DNA from: Dialister hominis
GTDB taxonomy: Bacteria > Bacillota > Negativicutes > Veillonellales > Dialisteraceae
DNA length: 64,000 nucleotides
Direction: 5' to 3'
Assembly: GCF_007164725.1 (NCBI RefSeq)
Contig: NZ_AP019697.1
Coordinates: 1 to 64,000 of the forward strand
Each line of letters begins with the position of its first letter. Within the stretch, counting starts at the first letter, position 1. The position numbers were made by a program, and so were the translations under genes. Below the pieces are notes generated by a model that was not told the origin of the DNA, ran no database searches, and saw nothing but the letters and a program-made list of their open reading frames with translations. Of this stretch, positions 60,345 to 64,000 are shown one piece after another.

Positions 60345-61568
60345 ATGATCTGTGTAGGTATTGATGTATCCAAGAGAAAAAGTACGGTGTGTTTCATGGC
60401 GCCTGGCGACAAGATCATCCGCAGGCCCTTTGATGTTAAGCACACAAAAGAGGAACTTCAGCCTCTGGTCGATGAAATTCGGGTACAAGCAAAGTATGAC
60501 GAGATAAAAGTCGTCATGGAATCAACAGGCGTCTATCACCTGTCGATAGCCTATTTCTTGCAGCAGAATGGGATTTTTGTATCTGTCGTCAACGCTCTGA
60601 AGGTTGCTAATTTTAATAAGGCAGAGAACTTCAGACACACAAAGACAGACTCCATCGACTCCACGAATATTGCCAGATATGGAATCGCTTATTGGGCAAA
60701 GTTACCGCAATTCGATCTTAATGGAGATAAGTATTTCCTCTTGAAGAGACTCTGCGATGCTTATCTTAACTTTTCGGAGGAAAGAAGCCGCATCCTTCTC
60801 CAGCTGCAAAGTCAATTGGAGCAGACCATGCCAGGAATCTTCGATCTTTTCGGAGGATTCGACATAAACAGCGGTAAAGACAAACTGCTGGATTTCCTGG
60901 AAAGGTATTGCCACATTGAGGATATTATTGCTAAATCGGAAGCAGAATTTGTCGCATCTTATCGCGAATGGGCAAAAGAAAAAGGATACCGTTCCAATGA
61001 GAGTAAAGCAGCGACGATCTACGCTCAAGCAAAGAATGGTATCCCTTCCATCCCCAATAATCCAATTGTTAGAGAAACCAGCATGTGGTATGTCGGATTA
61101 CTGAGAAGAGCCGACGAGGCTCTTATGGCTAGTTTAACACGAATGGAAGATATAGCCAAGGATCTGCCGGAATATGAACTCGTCGGCGAGATGGGCGGAG
61201 TCGGAAGAGTTACCAGAGTAGCGCTTATTGCCCAGATCGGAGATGTGAGACGCTTTAAAAACAAGCATTCTCTGATCTGCTTTGCAGGCCTGACCCCATC
61301 AATACATGAATCAGGGAAATTCCGAGCCTCGCAGAATTACATAGTAAAGAAAGGTCCTGCGCGGCTGCGGAAAGTATTGTATCAAGTAATGATGTCGTTA
61401 GTTATGCATAAAATCCCCAAAGATGATGCAGTATATAGGTTCATAAAGAAGAAAGAGGCAGAAGGAAAGTATAAAAAAGTAGCAAAAGTAGCAGGAATGG
61501 CTAAGTTTTTACGAATATACTACGGCCGGGTGATGCATTTGTATCGCGACTTAGGCCTTGCTGCGTAA
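60345..61568 (+). CDS. IS110-family DEDD recombinase, copy 2
   Basis: 407 residues, full-length with all DEDD motifs and the C-terminal HESG serine region. Substitutions against copy 1 include Glu to Gly in QTMPGIFD, CysGly to ArgGlu in ASYREWAK, Ile to Ser in RETSMWY, Thr to Ala in ADEALM and Leu to Ser in VMMSLVM. GGAGGTCACTT precedes the ATG. Confidence 0.95.
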   Translation: MICVGIDVSKRKSTVCFMAPGDKIIRRPFDVKHTKEELQPLVDEIRVQAKYDEIKVVMESTGVYHLSIAYFLQQNGIFVSVVNALKVANFNKAENFRHTKTDSIDSTNIARYGIAYWAKLPQFDLNGDKYFLLKRLCDAYLNFSEERSRILLQLQSQLEQTMPGIFDLFGGFDINSGKDKLLDFLERYCHIEDIIAKSEAEFVASYREWAKEKGYRSNESKAATIYAQAKNGIPSIPNNPIVRETSMWYVGLLRRADEALMASLTRMEDIAKDLPEYELVGEMGGVGRVTRVALIAQIGDVRRFKNKHSLICFAGLTPSIHESGKFRASQNYIVKKGPARLRKVLYQVMMSLVMHKIPKDDAVYRFIKKKEAEGKYKKVAKVAGMAKFLRIYYGRVMHLYRDLGLAA

Positions 61569-61595
61569 ATAAGGCAAACAAGTGAAGAAAAGCGG

Positions 61596-61624
61596 AAAAA
61601 GCCGAGTGTGAGATCGGCTTTTTC
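61596..61624. terminator. Terminator of the IS110 recombinase gene
   Basis: AAAAAGCCGA / TCGGCTTTTT stem with GTGTGAGA loop; present in both element copies. Confidence 0.92.
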
Positions 61625-61783
61625 GTAGTGCAATGAATTAGTCGGCCAAACTCCAAAATCTAATCAGTTAGGATCAGTCAGGAAATCCGACAAGAAATTC
61701 TATAAGAAATTCAAAAAATACCAAAAAATTAAAATTGGGGCTTGTTCTTGTGTAGCAGGTCTTCCCTTCCAGGGCAAGGTTAA

Positions 61784-61831
61784 AGGGGGCTGTGACAAAA
61801 TGGTTAATCATTTTGTTGCAGCCTCTTTTTT
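61784..61831. terminator. Hairpin-family terminator abutting IS1182 copy 2
   Basis: GGGGGCTGTGACAAAATGG / CATTTTGTTGCAGCCTC and six T. It differs at several positions from the hairpin beside copy 1, so it belongs to the host site and not to the element. Confidence 0.88.
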
Positions 61832-63596
61832 GCGTCTTTATTTCATCATTTTTAGCTCTGCTGTAAGCCTTTTACGTAAAAATGCGCGTAAGCCCCCTTA
61901 CCCCCATAAGACTTTTAATTATATTGTCTTAGGCGGCAATCCTTATACGCATTATTTTTGTGATGTATTTCCTTAAATTATAGCCAAGTGCTACCAGGTA
62001 TAACTCGGCTTTTACAGAATCTATCCCTTTTCTGACGATTCTTTTGTACCATCTGTCATGTTTCATGATTCCAAAAGTTCCTTCAGCCTGGATTGACCGG
62101 TTCATTCTTAGCAGGGCTCCATGGATGCTTTCCAGATTATCCTGAACCTCCTGGTACATGTTATTCCGTTCTCTGCTCAATGAGATTCTTTTGTTCTTCG
62201 GGGTCTTTTTACATTGCTCTGCCAGCGGGCATCCTTGGCAGTCTTCGCATTCAAATACTTCCTCCTGCCTGCCGTATAAGTTCCCTCTGACCAGATGTCT
62301 ATAGATAAATTTGAAAGCCCTGTCATTTGGACAACGGATGGTTCCATTCTCATCAACTCTAAAGTTTATTGGCCGAAACGGATTGGTATGGTATTTCTTG
62401 TCTTTCGTTTCTTTCTTGTACATGGGGAATTTCATATACTTTTCCATACCGTGCTGCTCGCAATAGATGTAATTGTTGAAAGATCCATATCCTGCATCTG
62501 CCACAGGATACTTAGGATAAGCCCCATAGACTTCGTGGAATTCCTCCATCAGCGGTACGAAGCAATCCATATCTGAACGATACTGGTTAACATCAATTAC
62601 GGCAATAAATTCATCGGCAACACCTATTTGGACATTGTATGCAGGCAGAAGCTGATCATTTCCCATGTAGTCCGACTTGATTCGCATGAATGTTGCATCC
62701 GTATCGGTCTTCGAATAACTGTTTCTGGAAGTACCGCATATCTGTATCTTCTCAACATATTCTTCAAGTTTTGATGTATATGCCTTAAGCTGCTCATACT
62801 TGCGTTGATGATCGGACTTGCGATGCCCGCTTCCATGAACAAAGGCCGTCTCATCAATCTGCCAGATTTCTTTTAATTTATCCAATACCAGACGCAGATA
62901 GTCCGGAGCGTATTCTGTATTGATGTTTACACTCATATGGTCATACTTAAGATCATCATTGAGTAACTCAAAAAGGCTGGTAATCTTGGCAAAATGCTTG
63001 TAGCGGGATTTTTCAGCGGATTTCTTCCATACCCAGCTGTATTTATTTGCGTTCGCTTCAAACTTGGAACCGTCAATATATATATGCTGCAAATCCACGT
63101 TGAGTTTGCCGCAGAGTTCTTTCGTAATTGAATAAAAGATATCCTTGAGAGAATACTTAAGAAAGCCCTTCACGAAATGACAGAATGTCCGATAGGATGG
63201 GGCTTCATAATTCATCAGGTACATATATCTGATATTAACCCTGCAATTATCTTCAAGTTTTCTAAAAGAGCAATATCCTTCTTCTGCGAAACCATAGATG
63301 ATCGTTTTCAGCATGTTGACGGGATTATACCTGGGTCTGCCAGCGCCACGCGTCGGTATGTAACGAAGGTACTTTTTAAGATCGATTTCCTCCATAAATC
63401 TGTCATACATTAAAACAGGATCATCGACATTGAGAATCTCAGAGGGAAACATTGGCAAAATGCCTTGTTCTGCGGTAAAATGATTGCTAGTGTTGTTATT
63501 TTTCATTGTAAAAAATTATAACACGAAAGGCTCTGCCCCGGACCAAATGATCCGGGGCAGAGCCTTTTTTGTTGGGATGAATTTTGTCACATCCCC
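61823..63596 (-). mobile_element. IS1182-family insertion sequence, copy 2
   Basis: Identical to 31180-32953 except for two bases. Begins in the T-tract of the preceding hairpin and ends with GGGATG..CATCCC. In this copy TTTTTTG lies at both borders, a possible T-rich target repeat. Confidence 0.88.
61929..63506 (-). CDS. IS1182-family transposase, copy 2
   Basis: 525 residues, intact, differing from copy 1 only by His for Leu in SRYKHFAK. Same start, same upstream hairpin (near 63529-63564) and same minus-strand TATAAT. Confidence 0.95.
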   Translation of the reverse strand: MKNNNTSNHFTAEQGILPMFPSEILNVDDPVLMYDRFMEEIDLKKYLRYIPTRGAGRPRYNPVNMLKTIIYGFAEEGYCSFRKLEDNCRVNIRYMYLMNYEAPSYRTFCHFVKGFLKYSLKDIFYSITKELCGKLNVDLQHIYIDGSKFEANANKYSWVWKKSAEKSRYKHFAKITSLFELLNDDLKYDHMSVNINTEYAPDYLRLVLDKLKEIWQIDETAFVHGSGHRKSDHQRKYEQLKAYTSKLEEYVEKIQICGTSRNSYSKTDTDATFMRIKSDYMGNDQLLPAYNVQIGVADEFIAVIDVNQYRSDMDCFVPLMEEFHEVYGAYPKYPVADAGYGSFNNYIYCEQHGMEKYMKFPMYKKETKDKKYHTNPFRPINFRVDENGTIRCPNDRAFKFIYRHLVRGNLYGRQEEVFECEDCQGCPLAEQCKKTPKNKRISLSRERNNMYQEVQDNLESIHGALLRMNRSIQAEGTFGIMKHDRWYKRIVRKGIDSVKAELYLVALGYNLRKYITKIMRIRIAA

Positions 63597-63604
63597 TTTT
63601 TTGA

Positions 63605-64000
63605 TGCACGAAAGCGGCCGTGACTCCGCTCAGATTTCGCGAGAAACGCAAAAATCGGGGTCTCAGAGCGATTTGCAGAGATTGCGCGGGAAGAAGGTCG
63701 AAGGCCGCCTTAAACCTGCTGAAGCGGACAGGGCGCTTGATGGATACAGCCTTTCCTCAGATGCCGGGCTGGCTGCCCCCCGACGGAGGGAAGTGGCGCC
63801 GTCAGGCGACGAAAGGGGGGTAGGAGGGATTTACGAAAGGTTTCAAACAAATAAGAACTGAGCTTTTTCTTTTATTCCGCATGAAGCTGTCTCCGTTAGG
63901 AGAAAGTGGACCGTATACTGATTGACTCTATATTAATATCGGTACTGGCTCAATGGTCCTGTACGGGCCGAAAGAGGTGCATTTTCTACGAGTATTAGCG
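63605..64000. repeat. Mosaic intergenic repeat, copy H (runs off the window)
   Basis: GGCTGGCTGCCCCCCGACGG, AAGTGGCGCCGTCAGGCGAC, CAAATAAGAACTGAG, AGCTGTCTCCGTTAGGAGAA and GTATACTGATTGACTC modules follow the order seen in other copies. Open frames across it lack ribosome sites. Confidence 0.7.

Larger units (their letters stand above)
60087..61760 (+). mobile_element. IS110-family insertion sequence, copy 2
   Basis: 1674 bases on the plus strand, flanked by CT core dinucleotides at 60085-60086 and 61761-61762. Compared with the homologous empty site at 14412-14460, exactly one CT is duplicated. About 99% identical to copy 1, except for a variable patch in the non-coding region. Confidence 0.9.

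Noticed and set aside
63484-63861. 125-codon frame after IS1182 copy 2
   Set aside because: It begins inside the IS end and runs through the mosaic repeat; composition is that of the repeat and not of a gene.

Overview
The window looks like chromosome from a low-oxygen gut or oral Firmicute, most likely of the Negativicutes (Dialister/Veillonella side). This is inferred, not proven, from moderate-to-high GC coding sequence, T-box leaders, a CcpN/PpsR pair next to PEP synthase, a Feo iron system, a flavoredoxin-like FMN protein, NhaC- and NhaD-type transporters and many short intrinsic terminators. No rRNA, CRISPR array or prophage is visible.

Layout. 1-5.3 kb: an amino-acid binding lipoprotein with homocysteine S-methyltransferase, a TM2 protein, a ClC channel and a cyclodeaminase. 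5.5-7.5 kb: tRNA-His, tRNA-Gln and an ArsB/NhaD-type permease. 7.8-13 kb: PEP synthase with its two regulators, then dGTPase. 13.6-18.3 kb: an ArsR-type regulator, FMN protein, M20 peptidase, DNA polymerase IV and a flavodoxin. 18.4-21.2 kb: the rpmH-rnpA-yidD-yidC-jag cluster. 21.5-28.3 kb (minus strand): a seven-gene operon (GST-like protein, MmgE/PrpD, GNAT, two binding proteins, two permeases) behind two tandem T-box leaders, both with a UGC (Cys) specifier. 28.6-39.1 kb: transport, LysR/MarR regulation and small redox enzymes, interrupted by an IS1182-type element. 39.1-42.3 kb: T-box and ileS. 42.5-46.7 kb: an IS110 element, an NhaC-type antiporter and a TSUP permease. 46.8-52 kb: DUF1294, an ADP-ribosylglycohydrolase-like protein, recQ and thyA-folA. 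52.1-53.9 kb: an IS3 element. 54.4-57.4 kb: feoA-feoA-feoB plus a Cys-rich partner. 57.7-59.7 kb: three unassigned membrane-protein genes. 60-63.6 kb: second copies of the IS110 and IS1182 elements.

Two systems stand out. First, the two IS110 copies carry a non-coding leader upstream of the recombinase whose only clustered differences lie in a 53-nt stretch. An 8-nt guide in that stretch is exactly complementary to the right-hand junction of each copy, with two compensatory changes between copies. This is a bridge RNA whose guide can be read from the sequence. Second, the Cys-T-box operon resembles cysteine S-conjugate salvage loci (GNAT, MmgE/PrpD, ABC importer) but has a CPWA-type thiol transferase and no flavin monooxygenase, which suggests an oxygen-independent route to recover cysteine.

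Intergenic space is dominated by a mosaic dispersed repeat and by a family of terminator hairpins that share sequence as well as fold. IS110, IS1182 and IS3 copies all sit in or beside these repeats.
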